A stretch of DNA of 64,000 bases. Source: JAABQG01 sp963726365. GTDB taxonomy: Bacteria > Pseudomonadota > Gammaproteobacteria > Burkholderiales > Burkholderiaceae_C. Under the pieces are notes generated by a model, which saw only the letters and a program-made list of their open reading frames with translations, did not search any database and was not told the DNA's origin. A program made the position numbers and the translations under genes. How positions within the stretch are numbered: position 1 is the stretch's first letter; each line of letters opens with the position of its first letter. This document shows positions 24,355 through 33,226 of this stretch, piece by piece. Where the stretch lies: contig CAVSCI010000023.1 in NCBI GenBank assembly GCA_963726365.1, forward strand, positions 1-64,000. Direction: 5' to 3'.

Positions 24355-25771
24355 TTTGTTCTTCCTTAGCGGGTTTCGCGGTCGCGCGTGCGTGCGGCGT
24401 CACGCGAACGGGAATCGGCCGGGGCGGCAGGGGCCGGTGACGCGGGCAATGGGGCGGGGGGGTGGCACCCGACGCCGGCACGGCTGCGTCAGCAGCTGCA
24501 GCGGCGCCACCTTGACCGGTCATCTGCAATATCCTGTCCAGCGGCAGGTACAGCAGGTTGGACCCGGCACGCGACTCAATGAGAACCTTGCTGACATTGG
24601 TGTAGACCTGCTGCATGGCGTCGATGAACATGCGGTCGCGCGTGACCTGAGGCGCTTTCTGGTACTCCGTCAGGATTGAGCGGAAGCGCTGCGAATCACC
24701 CTGGGCCTGCGCCACGATGCGCGCGCGGTAGGCTTCAGATTCTTCGCGCAATCGGGAGGCCGAACCGACGGCCCGCGGGATCACGTCATTGGCATAGGCC
24801 TGTGCTTCATTCTTGGCGCGTTCACGCTCCTGCCCGGCCTTGAGCACGTCGTCGAAAGCGGCCTGAACCTGCTCGGGCGGACGCACACCGCTTTGCTGCA
24901 GGTTGATGCCAACGACCTCGATGCCGACCTTGTAGCGGTCAAGGATATCCTGCATTCGCGCCCGAACCCGCGGCGCGATCTGGTCCCGTTCATCGGCCAG
25001 GGCCATGTCCATCTTCATTTTTCCGACCACCTCACGGACGGCGGATTCAGCGGCAAGGACGACTGCGCTTGAAGGATCCTTGCTCTCGAAAAGATAGGCT
25101 CTGGCATCGTTCAGCCGGTATTGCACGGCGAACTTGATCTCGACGATGTTCTCATCGGCCGTGAGCATGGCGGAATCCCGCAGCCCTGTCGCCTTGACGA
25201 TCACGTCGCGCCCGACATCGACCGAGCGGATCTGGGTCACCACCACGATTTCGTGACGCTGTACCGGATAGGGCAGGCGCCAGTTGAAACCAGCGCCCAC
25301 GGTGGAGTGGTATTTGCCAAACTGGGTAATGACAGCCTGCTGACCTTCCTGGACGATGAAAAACCCGGTGCCCAGCCAGATCAGCAGCACCACGCCGGCA
25401 ACCAAACCGGCCCCCAGCCCTGCGCTTTTCATGTCGGGTGGCTGAAAACCGCCACCGCCGCCACCGTTAGGGCTGCCGCCACGCCCGCCGCCCCGTACGC
25501 TACCGAAAAGGCCGCCCAGCTTGCGATTGAAATCGCGCCACAACTCGTCAAGATCCGGTGGACCCTGGTTGGACCCCTTGCCCTGATCCCGGCTGTTTCC
25601 AGACGGCGGCAAGGGCGGTTCGGCGTCCGGGCGTGGCGGCTCGGGCTGATCACCTTCGGAGGGTTTGTCACCCGAACGTCCCCAACGGGGGTCGTTCAGA
25701 TTGAACATCCCCCGGATGCGGTGCCCAAGTCCTAGACTTTGAAAGGCGCTTAAATTGAGTTTCATTCGCAT
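24167..25771 (-). CDS. hflK: HflK, membrane SPFH protein, C-terminus frameshifted
   Basis: The partner of HflC. A Gly/Pro-rich N-terminal region, a membrane anchor (AGLVAGVVLLIWLGTGFFIV), an SPFH domain (EGQQAVITQFGKYHSTVGAG) and the helical segment ending GQGGAAAAADAAVPASGAT are intact. At a run of cytosines (7 G on the plus strand near 24454-24462) the frame changes and runs on to 24167, overlapping hflC. In the other frame the protein ends SRDAARTRDRETR at TAA 24366-24368, as expected before hflC. A one-base homopolymer error or slippage explains this. A start at 25708 (MFNLNDPRWGR) is an alternative to 25771. Confidence 0.9.
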   Translation of the reverse strand: MRMKLNLSAFQSLGLGHRIRGMFNLNDPRWGRSGDKPSEGDQPEPPRPDAEPPLPPSGNSRDQGKGSNQGPPDLDELWRDFNRKLGGLFGSVRGGGRGGSPNGGGGGGFQPPDMKSAGLGAGLVAGVVLLIWLGTGFFIVQEGQQAVITQFGKYHSTVGAGFNWRLPYPVQRHEIVVVTQIRSVDVGRDVIVKATGLRDSAMLTADENIVEIKFAVQYRLNDARAYLFESKDPSSAVVLAAESAVREVVGKMKMDMALADERDQIAPRVRARMQDILDRYKVGIEVVGINLQQSGVRPPEQVQAAFDDVLKAGQERERAKNEAQAYANDVIPRAVGSASRLREESEAYRARIVAQAQGDSQRFRSILTEYQKAPQVTRDRMFIDAMQQVYTNVSKVLIESRAGSNLLYLPLDRILQMTGQGGAAAAADAAVPASGATPPPHCPRHRPLPPRPIPVRVTPHARATAKPAKEEQSEQSRIYCFLPADPAGVAQLHAVRGRSAPVRRGVCARADQDRDHRTRPSCQVATTLPERLLH

Positions 25772-25806
25772 GTTTGTCGTGTCTCTGTAACCCCGATTGT
25801 GCCCAA

Positions 25807-27021
25807 TCAGGGAGTGGCGTCGTTGAATTGGCTCAGGTAATCCGGTGCGTTCTGTCCGGGCATTGCCTTGCGCACGATGTCGCCAAGCCGCGCGCGAAGC
25901 GCTGGCAACCCCTCCCCGGTGCGGGCGCTGACGAAAACGCGGGGGACGGCGATGCCATCGATATCGAACATGTCAGTCAGATGCAGGGGTCGACGCTCCG
26001 GTTCAAGGGCGTCAATCTTGTTGAAGACCAATACTTGCGGCACTCCGCTGGCGCCAATCTCGTCGAGCACGCGGCGCACCTCGGCCATCTGCTCCGGATA
26101 GCCCGGGTTGGCAGCATCCACGACGTGCAGCAAAAGGTCGGCATCGGCGGCTTCCTGCAAGGTGGCGCGAAATGCATCAATCAGGCCATGCGGGAGATCG
26201 CGGATGAATCCGACAGTATCGGAAAGGGACACCGAGCGGCTTGCCTCGCCCAGATAAAGCTGCCGCGTCGTGGTGTCCAGTGTCGCAAACAACTGGTCAG
26301 CAGCATAGGTCTGCGCCTTGACCAAGGCATTGAACAAGGTGGATTTGCCAGAGTTGGTGTAGCCGACCAGTGATATCGCGTAGTTGTCGCGCCGGGCACG
26401 CTGTCGGCGTTGCGTGGCCCTTTGCCGCTTGACCTTTTCAAGTCGATCACGGGTGCGCTTGATGGCGTCACCAATCATCCGTCGGTCGAGCTCGATCTGG
26501 GTTTCGCCCGGCCCTCCTCGCATGCCAATGCCGCCACTCTGGCGTTCCAGGTGAGACCAGCGGCGCACCAGGCGCGTGCTCACGTACTGCAGCCGGGCGA
26601 GTTCCACCTGGAGTTTTCCCTCGTGACTACGGGCCCGTTGGGCGAAGATTTCAAGTATCAGCAGGGTGCGGTCATTGACCGGCAAGCCGATGTGGCGCTC
26701 CAGGTTCCTCTGCTGGGCAGGACTGAGGGACTGATCAAAGAGGATTTCCCGGGCCCCATGCTGTTCGGCGAGAAACTTGATTTCATCCGCCTTGCCGCTG
26801 CCGACAAACAACGCTGCATCGGGTGCCTTGCGTTTGCAGGTGATGCGGGCAACCGGCGTCAGTCCCGCCGTCTGTGCCAGCAGACCCAGTTCTTCCAGGC
26901 CCGCGTCAAAGTTGGGCAGCCCGAAATCCACGCCGACAAGCACAGCGAGCGCGGTGGCGGGGTTGGGTTTGTCAGCCGGGCTCAACGCAGCGCAGCGGCT
27001 GGAGCGCGCTCCATGCGGCAA
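25807..27021 (-). CDS. hflX: Ribosome-associated GTPase HflX
   Basis: HflX (about 404 aa) splits stalled or hibernating 70S ribosomes. The N-terminal domain (FVGSGKADEIKFLAEQHGAR) and the ERQSGGIGMRGGPGETQIEL linker are typical; the G domain has the G1 loop GYTNSGKSTLFNAL, DTVGFIRDLP (G3) and NKIDAL (G4). After the hfq stop the first usable start is TTG 27021 (LPHGARSS); internal TTG or GTG codons nearer LVGVDFG are alternatives. It is 25 nt downstream of hfq, as in E. coli. Confidence 0.94.
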   Translation of the reverse strand: MPHGARSSRCAALSPADKPNPATALAVLVGVDFGLPNFDAGLEELGLLAQTAGLTPVARITCKRKAPDAALFVGSGKADEIKFLAEQHGAREILFDQSLSPAQQRNLERHIGLPVNDRTLLILEIFAQRARSHEGKLQVELARLQYVSTRLVRRWSHLERQSGGIGMRGGPGETQIELDRRMIGDAIKRTRDRLEKVKRQRATQRRQRARRDNYAISLVGYTNSGKSTLFNALVKAQTYAADQLFATLDTTTRQLYLGEASRSVSLSDTVGFIRDLPHGLIDAFRATLQEAADADLLLHVVDAANPGYPEQMAEVRRVLDEIGASGVPQVLVFNKIDALEPERRPLHLTDMFDIDGIAVPRVFVSARTGEGLPALRARLGDIVRKAMPGQNAPDYLSQFNDATP

Positions 27022-27045
27022 TGTCCGCTGATCACAAGACGCATG

Positions 27046-27294
27046 TCAGACGGGTGCAGGCTCAGCACCCTCAGTTGCCGAGAAGTTCACCGCGCGCCCG
27101 GGGACGATGGTGGAAATGGCATGCTTGTAGACCATCTGCGTCACGGTATTGCGCAGCAGGACAACGTACTGGTCGAACGACTCGATCTGTCCCTGCAGCT
27201 TGATGCCGTTGACGAGGTAGATCGACACCGGAACATGTTCTCGCCGGAGGGCGTTAAGGAAGGGATCCTGCAAAAGTTGCCCTTTGTTGCTCAC
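27046..27294 (-). CDS. hfq: RNA chaperone Hfq
   Basis: Hfq (82 aa) forms a hexamer that pairs small RNAs with mRNAs. The GTG start at 27294 gives the family's SNKGQLLQDPFLNALRREH and has GGAG 7 nt upstream; the TTG 18 nt earlier is not needed. The Sm1 motif is in VSIYLVNGIKLQGQIESFDQ and Sm2 is YKHAISTIVPGRAV. The C-terminal tail is short (NFSATEGAEPAPV). It lies between der and hflX. Confidence 0.97.
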   Translation of the reverse strand: MSNKGQLLQDPFLNALRREHVPVSIYLVNGIKLQGQIESFDQYVVLLRNTVTQMVYKHAISTIVPGRAVNFSATEGAEPAPV

Positions 27295-27340
27295 GATATT
27301 CTCCGTGTTCAAAAGTTGTTATTGAGTATCTACCTTAACA

Positions 27341-27354
27341 CAGCGACGTCGCTG
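27341..27354. promoter_or_regulatory. Perfect 14-bp palindrome upstream of hfq
   Basis: CAGCGACGTCGCTG is a perfect dyad 47 nt before the hfq start, in the der-hfq gap. A second small hairpin (CCCG-CTTT-CGGG) lies next to it on the der side. Between the palindrome and hfq the minus strand is AT-rich. It may be an operator, an RNA hairpin in the hfq leader, or a processing site. No factor can be named. Confidence 0.35.
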
Positions 27355-27411
27355 CATCCCGAAAGCGGGAGGAAATTACCCTATGAAAATCCTGATTTGG
27401 CGGAAAGCGCC

Positions 27412-28755
27412 TCAGCTTTCGTCCTGTGCTGAATAAGGGTTCTTTGAACTCTTCATCTCGATACGCAATGGCGTCCCGACCAGGTCGAACTCCTTGCGAA
27501 AGCGGCCTTCGAGAAAGCGCTTGTAGGATTCCGTGACATGTTCCAGCGAATTGCCATGGATCACGATGATCGGGGGATTCATGCCGCCCTGATGGGCATA
27601 GCGCAACTTGGGCCGGAACATTCCTGCGCGTTGAGGCGACTGAAACTGGACCGCCTCCAGCAAAAGCCGCGTCAGGACCGGTGTCGACATCTTGCGAGTC
27701 GCCGCCTTGTGGGCCTGAAGGATGGATGTCCACAAAGGCCCAAGTCCCTGCCGCTTGCGGGCCGAGATGAAGTGCAGGGACGCGAACTTGAGGAAGGCCA
27801 GACGGGTTTCTATGGAGCGCTGAACCAGCTCCCTCTGGTAGGCGTCAATGGCGTCCCACTTGTTGACGGCGAGCACCACCGCCCGCCCACTTTCGAGGGC
27901 GTAACCGGCGATGTGGGCGTCCTGGTCCGTCACGCCTTGCGTGGCATCCAGCAGCAGTAGCACGACATTGGCGGTTTCGATCGCCTGCAGCGTCTTGACG
28001 ACCGAGAATTTTTCAATCGCCTCGAACACCTTGCCTTTGCGCCGCAATCCGGCAGTGTCAATCAGTTCGAAGCGTTGTCCCTTGTGCTCGAACGGCACCG
28101 TGATTGCGTCCCGTGTCGTCCCGGGCAAATCAAAAGCCACCAGGCGCTCTTCGCCCAGCCAGGTGTTGATGAGCGTGGACTTGCCGACATTCGGCCGTCC
28201 TGCCACCGCGAGCTTGATCACGCCAGGATCCGGCTGCACGACCTCGTCGTCAGGGTCCGGCAAATGAAGCGGTGCCAGCGCCAGTTCAACGAGTTCGCGG
28301 ATCCCCTGCCCATGCGCCGCAGACACTGGAATGACCTGCCCGAACCCCAGTTCGAAGAACTCGGAGAGTTGGATGCCTTCGTGCATCCCCTCGGCCTTGT
28401 TGGCGGTCAGGACGCAGGGTTTTCCGAGCTTTCGAAGGTACTTGGCAATGTCATGATCCTGTGCGGACAGCCCGGCCCGCGCATCCACGACAAAGATGAC
28501 GACATCCGCTTCAGCAACCGCCTGCTGCGCTTGTTTGGCCATTTCCTTGAAAATGCCGCTGGCGGCATCCGGCTCAAATCCGCCGGTATCTATCACGATG
28601 AATTCGTGCTTGCCTTGCCTGCCATTGCCATAGTGGCGGTCACGTGTCAGGCCGGCGAAGTCGGCCACGATCGCATCGCGCGACTTTGTGAGACGATTGA
28701 AAAGCGTTGACTTGCCGACGTTGGGTCGACCGACCAGGGCCAGAACAGGTTTCAC
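27412..28755 (-). CDS. der: Double-domain GTPase Der (EngA)
   Basis: Der (447 aa) is an essential 50S-subunit assembly GTPase with two tandem G domains and a KH-like C-terminal domain. The first G1 loop is LVGRPNVGKSTLFN, the second VAGRPNVGKSTLINTW. G3 is DTGGFEP in the first and DTAGLRRKGK in the second; G4 is NKAEG and NKWDAI. The protein ends in a charged tail. It is 19 nt downstream of bamB, which is the common arrangement. Confidence 0.97.
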   Translation of the reverse strand: MKPVLALVGRPNVGKSTLFNRLTKSRDAIVADFAGLTRDRHYGNGRQGKHEFIVIDTGGFEPDAASGIFKEMAKQAQQAVAEADVVIFVVDARAGLSAQDHDIAKYLRKLGKPCVLTANKAEGMHEGIQLSEFFELGFGQVIPVSAAHGQGIRELVELALAPLHLPDPDDEVVQPDPGVIKLAVAGRPNVGKSTLINTWLGEERLVAFDLPGTTRDAITVPFEHKGQRFELIDTAGLRRKGKVFEAIEKFSVVKTLQAIETANVVLLLLDATQGVTDQDAHIAGYALESGRAVVLAVNKWDAIDAYQRELVQRSIETRLAFLKFASLHFISARKRQGLGPLWTSILQAHKAATRKMSTPVLTRLLLEAVQFQSPQRAGMFRPKLRYAHQGGMNPPIIVIHGNSLEHVTESYKRFLEGRFRKEFDLVGTPLRIEMKSSKNPYSAQDES

Positions 28756-28773
28756 GTCAGATGGCCTGTCTCG

Positions 28774-29916
28774 TCATTCCGGTCGGAAGCCGAAAACTCC
28801 GCCATTGCGGGTGACTGCGATCAGCGTGTCGCCTGACATGACAGGGGGAGCCGCGATGGCGGACCCATCAGTGGCCAGACGATTGAGCGGGCTGCCGTCT
28901 TCCACCGAGAGAAGATGAAGAAGGCCGGTATTGTCGCCAACGACAACCGATCGCCCAGCGACGACCGGTGAACTCAAACCACGGTACCTGAGCCGCTCCG
29001 AGGTCCAGAGGCGTTCACCGCTGATCCGGTTCCAGGCGACAACCTTGCTGTCAGATTCCACGCCAAAAAGTGACTTTGCATTTCCCGCGACGCCCACCAT
29101 GCCGTTGGACGCTTGGCCCCAGAGCAGTGAACCACGTGAAGTATCGACACAACCCACATTCGCCTGAAAAGCCCGCGCGCAGACATTGCTGCCGTCCCGG
29201 CTGACAGTGCCAACGAGATCAACCAGGCGTTCAATGTCATTCGTCCCGCGCGGCGTGGCAAGGGGCACCTCCCACCGCACGCTGCCATTCAGCGGATTCA
29301 TGCCGACCATGCGGCCGGACAATCCAACCACCAGGGTATCGCCTACTGCCAGGATCACGCCGGATTGCCGTAGCACCAGTGGGTCGCCCGGTCGCTGTTG
29401 CGCCCAGAGTTTTCGGCCGGTGAGCCCGTCAAGCGCGGTGACCGAGCGATCTGCCGCCAGCACGAAGACCCTCTCACCAGCCACGAGCGGCGCGGTATAG
29501 ATCTGCGCCGGAATCTTCTGCCGCCAAAGTTCGCGACCGTCATTGAAGGCCACGACCGTGTTGGAGCGCGTGACGACCACCGTAGTCTTTCCGTCGCTGC
29601 CGACGCCAGCGGCAAGGGTTTCGCCCGTCTTGGTACGCCATATCTCGCGACCATTACCCGCATCAAGGGCGACCACAGTGCCATCACTGCTTGCGAGGGC
29701 CACCGTGCTTCCATTCACGCGGACGTCCAGGGGAAAGGTCACGGCGCCGATGCTGCCGCTCCACGCGAGGCGGACTCCGATCAGTGCGGCGTTGGGCGGT
29801 AGCTCGGTGGGCTTGGGTTTCTCGGCGCCTCCCGCACAGGCGACCAGCATGCCGGCAAACCAAGCCACCAGACCCGCACGAACACAGCCAGAAAGGCCAT
29901 GGGCAGATAGGCTCAT
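28774..29916 (-). CDS. bamB: Outer-membrane assembly lipoprotein BamB
   Basis: BamB (380 aa) is the beta-propeller lipoprotein of the Bam complex that inserts outer-membrane proteins. A signal peptide ends in the lipobox LVACAGG. Repeated propeller blades of PQQ type are visible, for example SSDGTVVALDAGNGREIWRT, RSVTALDGLTGRKLWAQQR and GEWL-like repeats to GDNTGLLHLLSVEDG. Its start overlaps the yfgM-like stop by 4 nt. BamD, another Bam component, is encoded at 39995 in this window. Confidence 0.94.
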   Translation of the reverse strand: MSLSAHGLSGCVRAGLVAWFAGMLVACAGGAEKPKPTELPPNAALIGVRLAWSGSIGAVTFPLDVRVNGSTVALASSDGTVVALDAGNGREIWRTKTGETLAAGVGSDGKTTVVVTRSNTVVAFNDGRELWRQKIPAQIYTAPLVAGERVFVLAADRSVTALDGLTGRKLWAQQRPGDPLVLRQSGVILAVGDTLVVGLSGRMVGMNPLNGSVRWEVPLATPRGTNDIERLVDLVGTVSRDGSNVCARAFQANVGCVDTSRGSLLWGQASNGMVGVAGNAKSLFGVESDSKVVAWNRISGERLWTSERLRYRGLSSPVVAGRSVVVGDNTGLLHLLSVEDGSPLNRLATDGSAIAAPPVMSGDTLIAVTRNGGVFGFRPE

Positions 29917-30614
29917 TTCTTGTCTCCCGGCACGGAAGCCGGAGCCGCCGCCGTCGAGGCAACGACGCCGGCGAGCGGATCAACACCCAATGCGTTGAGT
30001 TTGACCTCCACCAGGCGCCGGTATTCGGCGCGCTCGCCAAACAGCTTGTAGGCCTTCTCGTAATTGGCAATGGCTTCCGGGGTCTTCCCTTGCAAGATCG
30101 CGATATCGCCTTTGCGGTCGAACACCAGGGGTTCAAAGTCCTTGGGGAATTTGCCGTCAAGTTGCTTCAATGCGTCGTCATAGGCTTTTTGACTGACCAT
30201 CAAGCCGGCAAGCCGCAGTCTGGCCACCGCTTGGTAGCCTTCATCAGACGCCTTTTCCGACACCCACAGCAAAGCGTCCTTGGCCGCATCAGCCTTGTCC
30301 GCTTCAAAATAGGCTTTTGCTGCCAGCAAGGCCGCCTGCTGAGCGTATGTCGTGCCGCCGAACTTGTCTTTCATGTCGGCCAAAGAGCGGTTCAGTCGCC
30401 CCAGATCCCCGGCGGCGGCAGAACGATCAACTTCATCGAACAGTGCGGCAGCCTGGAGCGCCTGGGCCCGTTGCCAGTACTGGTAACCGTTCCAGGCAGC
30501 AAAAGCACCAAGCACAGCGATCAACGCCCATGTGATCAGGTTTCCGTAGGTCTTCCAGAAGTGCTTGAGTTCGTCAAGTTGCTCCTGTTCTTCGAGGTCG
30601 AGTTGTTTTGCCAT
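29913..30614 (-). CDS. yfgM: YfgM-like membrane-anchored TPR protein
   Basis: A 233-aa protein. ATG 30614 (MAKQLDLEEQEQLDELKHFW) starts a short cytoplasmic segment, then one membrane helix (LITWALIAVLGAFAAW) and a periplasmic alpha-helical TPR region (AALLAAKAYFEADKADAAKD and further repeats). This matches YfgM, an ancillary subunit of the SecYEG translocon that works with PpiD. It lies between hisS and bamB, the conserved order. Confidence 0.92.
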   Translation of the reverse strand: MAKQLDLEEQEQLDELKHFWKTYGNLITWALIAVLGAFAAWNGYQYWQRAQALQAAALFDEVDRSAAAGDLGRLNRSLADMKDKFGGTTYAQQAALLAAKAYFEADKADAAKDALLWVSEKASDEGYQAVARLRLAGLMVSQKAYDDALKQLDGKFPKDFEPLVFDRKGDIAILQGKTPEAIANYEKAYKLFGERAEYRRLVEVKLNALGVDPLAGVVASTAAAPASVPGDKK

Positions 30615-30626
30615 GAAAGTCAATTG

Positions 30627-31940
30627 TTAGGAGTTGGATTGTAGGGTCTGTGCCCATGCGGAAAGCTCTGAGACGGGGCGGGTTGTCTGCTCGCCACGGC
30701 CGTCACGCAGTGACTTCACAATCACTTCGCCACGCGCGACCTCCTCGACACCAAACACCAAGGCAAATCGTGCAGCGCTGGCGTCAGCCTTCTTGAATTG
30801 CGCCTTCATGCTACCCATTCCCTCACCGGACGCCGCATGCATCTGCGCGCTGACACCCAGGGCCCGAAGCGTCTGGAGGGTCTTGAGGGCAAAAGGCAGA
30901 CTGTCCCGGTCAGGAATGACCGCATAGACATCTGGTACCAGAGGGCGAGGGCCGTGCCCCTGCTCGCGAAGCAATTCCAGGACACGTTCGACACCCAGCG
31001 CCCAACCCACGGCAGGTGCGGGTTTACCGCCAATTTGTTCGACAAGGTAGTCGTAGCGCCCACCCCCGCAGATTGTGCCTTGGGAGCCGAGACGATCTGT
31101 CACGAACTCGAATACCGTCAGGTTGTAGTAGTCCATGCCGCGTACCAGGCGGGGGTTGACTGTGAAGGCGATGTCATTGGCATCGAGTATGGCCGTCAGT
31201 GACCTGAAGTGGGCCAGGGACGCTTCACCGAGAAAATCCATTAGCCTGGGGGCAGACTCGACCACCGCCGTCATGGCCGGATTTTTCGTATCCAGAATCC
31301 GCAGCGGGTTACTGTGCAGTCGACGCTTTGCGTCGCCGTCGAGTATTTGCTCGTTCAGTTCAAAGTGAGAAATCAGTGCTTTGCGATGTGCGAGCCGTTC
31401 GTCGGGTTGCCCAAGACTGTTGAGTTCAAGCCGGACGTCGTCCAGCCCCAGTTCGCGCCACAAGGCCGCGGCCAGAAGGATGATCTCTGCGTCGACTTCT
31501 GCCCCGGGGAAGCCCAGCACTTCAGCGCCAACCTGGTGAAACTGGCGATAGCGTCCACGCTGAGGTCTTTCGTGACGAAACATCGGACCCATGTAATACA
31601 GGCGTTTTCCGCCTTCGTACAGCATTGAATGCTCGACCACGGCCCGCACAACGCCAGCGGTGCATTCCGGGCGCAGGGTCAGGGCCTCACCGTTCAGCCG
31701 GTCTTCAAAGGAGTACATCTCCTTTTCGACGATGTCGGTCACCTCTCCGAGGCTACGGACAAACAAGGCTGTCGGTTCGACGATTGGCGTTCGGATGTTG
31801 CGGTACGCGTACCGCGCCATGACCGTTCGGACTTTGTCTTCCAGCCACTCCCAGTTCGCCGAGTCCGGTGCAAGGATGTCATTCATTCCCTTGACGGCCG
31901 TCAGTCTTTCATTGCGCTCCACGCGTGATTTTTCCGCCAT
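30627..31940 (-). CDS. hisS: Histidyl-tRNA synthetase
   Basis: HisS (437 aa) charges tRNA-His. The N-terminal VKGMNDILAPDSANWEWLED, motif 2 MFRHERPQRGRYRQFHQVGA, the histidine-A loop LVRGMDYYNLTVFEFV and GGGRYDYLVEQIGG are all present. The C-terminal anticodon-binding domain is complete. Because hisZ at 22046 is the regulatory paralogue, this is the functional synthetase. It lies 13 nt upstream of yfgM and 9 nt after ispG. Confidence 0.97.
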   Translation of the reverse strand: MAEKSRVERNERLTAVKGMNDILAPDSANWEWLEDKVRTVMARYAYRNIRTPIVEPTALFVRSLGEVTDIVEKEMYSFEDRLNGEALTLRPECTAGVVRAVVEHSMLYEGGKRLYYMGPMFRHERPQRGRYRQFHQVGAEVLGFPGAEVDAEIILLAAALWRELGLDDVRLELNSLGQPDERLAHRKALISHFELNEQILDGDAKRRLHSNPLRILDTKNPAMTAVVESAPRLMDFLGEASLAHFRSLTAILDANDIAFTVNPRLVRGMDYYNLTVFEFVTDRLGSQGTICGGGRYDYLVEQIGGKPAPAVGWALGVERVLELLREQGHGPRPLVPDVYAVIPDRDSLPFALKTLQTLRALGVSAQMHAASGEGMGSMKAQFKKADASAARFALVFGVEEVARGEVIVKSLRDGRGEQTTRPVSELSAWAQTLQSNS

Positions 31941-31948
31941 AAATGCGT

Positions 31949-33226
31949 TTAGTCTGCTGCGGCGGCCAGCGGCACGCCAAAGCGGTTATCGATATAAGCC
32001 TCAACAATGGACTGGAACTCCTGGGCGATGCGCTCACCGCGCAAGGTCATTCTTTTCTCGCCGTCGATGAACACCGGGGCGGCTGGCGCCTCCCCCGTGC
32101 CGGGAAGACTGATGCCGATGTCGGCATGCTTGCTCTCGCCTGGACCGTTGACGATACAGCCCATCACGGCCACCTTGAGTTTTTCAACTCCAGGGTAACG
32201 ACTGCGCCAGACAGGCATCTGCGCTCGAAGAAAATCGTCGATCTGCTTGGCGAGTTCCTGAAAGGTGCCACTGGTGGTCCGTCCACAACCAGGGCACGCT
32301 GTTACGCTCGGAACGAAGCTGCGAACGCCCAGCGCTTGGAGGATTTCGGCCGCGATGACCACTTCCTGGGTGCGCGACTCGCCGGGCTGGGGTGTCAACG
32401 AAACGCGGATGGTGTCACCGATGCCCTCCTGCAGAAGAATCGACAATGCGGTTGCGGAAGCGACCGTCCCCTTGGTGCCCATGCCGGCCTCGGTCAGGCC
32501 AAGATGAAGCGCAAAGTCACAACGGCGCGCAAGTTCGCGATAGACCGAGATCAGGTCCTGCACGCCACTGACCTTGCAAGACAGAAGAATCTGGTTGCCG
32601 TCGAGCCCCATGCTTTCAGCCAGGCTTGCGGATTCGATCGCAGAACTGATCAATGCCTCGTACATGACCTGACGCGCTTCCCAAGGCGTCTGGCGGCGAC
32701 TGTTTTCATCCATCAGGCTGCCCAGAAGTTCCTGGTCCAGGCTGCCCCAATTGACCCCGATCCGTACGGCCTTGCCCCAACGCATTGCGGCATCAATCAT
32801 CTGGCCAAATTGTTTGTCGCGCTTGTTGCCCTTGCCCACGTTGCCGGGATTGATACGGTACTTGGACAGGGCCTGTGCACAGGCAGGAAAGTCCGTCAGG
32901 AGGCGATGCCCGTTGTAGTGGAAGTCGCCGATCAGAGGAACGTCAACACCCATACGGTCGAGTTGTTCCCGCACGTAGGGCACTGCCTGGGCAGCCTCGG
33001 GCGTATTGACCGTGAGTCGAACCATTTCTGAACCGGCAAGCGCAAGCTCCTTGACTTGTATCGCCGTCCCAATTGCGTCTACGGTGTCCGTATTGGTCAT
33101 GGACTGCACACGGACAGGCGCATCGCCGCCCACGGTCACAACCCTTGAGCCCCATATCACTCGGGCCTGCCGGGACCGGCGGGCCCGCGGCTGTGCGACT
33201 TCAATGGCCTGAACACGAGGCATCAC
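31949..33226 (-). CDS. ispG: (E)-4-hydroxy-3-methylbut-2-enyl-diphosphate synthase IspG
   Basis: IspG/GcpE (425 aa) makes HMBPP in the MEP isoprenoid pathway using a 4Fe-4S cluster. Cluster cysteines are in VTACPGCGRTTSGTF and VAVMGCIVNGPGES. The N-terminal TIM barrel begins VRVQSMTNTDT. This is the longer proteobacterial-type form with its central insertion. The start is GTG 33226 or the adjacent ATG, overlapping the rodZ stop (GTGATG), so it is coupled to rodZ. Confidence 0.97.
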   Translation of the reverse strand: MMPRVQAIEVAQPRARRSRQARVIWGSRVVTVGGDAPVRVQSMTNTDTVDAIGTAIQVKELALAGSEMVRLTVNTPEAAQAVPYVREQLDRMGVDVPLIGDFHYNGHRLLTDFPACAQALSKYRINPGNVGKGNKRDKQFGQMIDAAMRWGKAVRIGVNWGSLDQELLGSLMDENSRRQTPWEARQVMYEALISSAIESASLAESMGLDGNQILLSCKVSGVQDLISVYRELARRCDFALHLGLTEAGMGTKGTVASATALSILLQEGIGDTIRVSLTPQPGESRTQEVVIAAEILQALGVRSFVPSVTACPGCGRTTSGTFQELAKQIDDFLRAQMPVWRSRYPGVEKLKVAVMGCIVNGPGESKHADIGISLPGTGEAPAAPVFIDGEKRMTLRGERIAQEFQSIVEAYIDNRFGVPLAAAAD

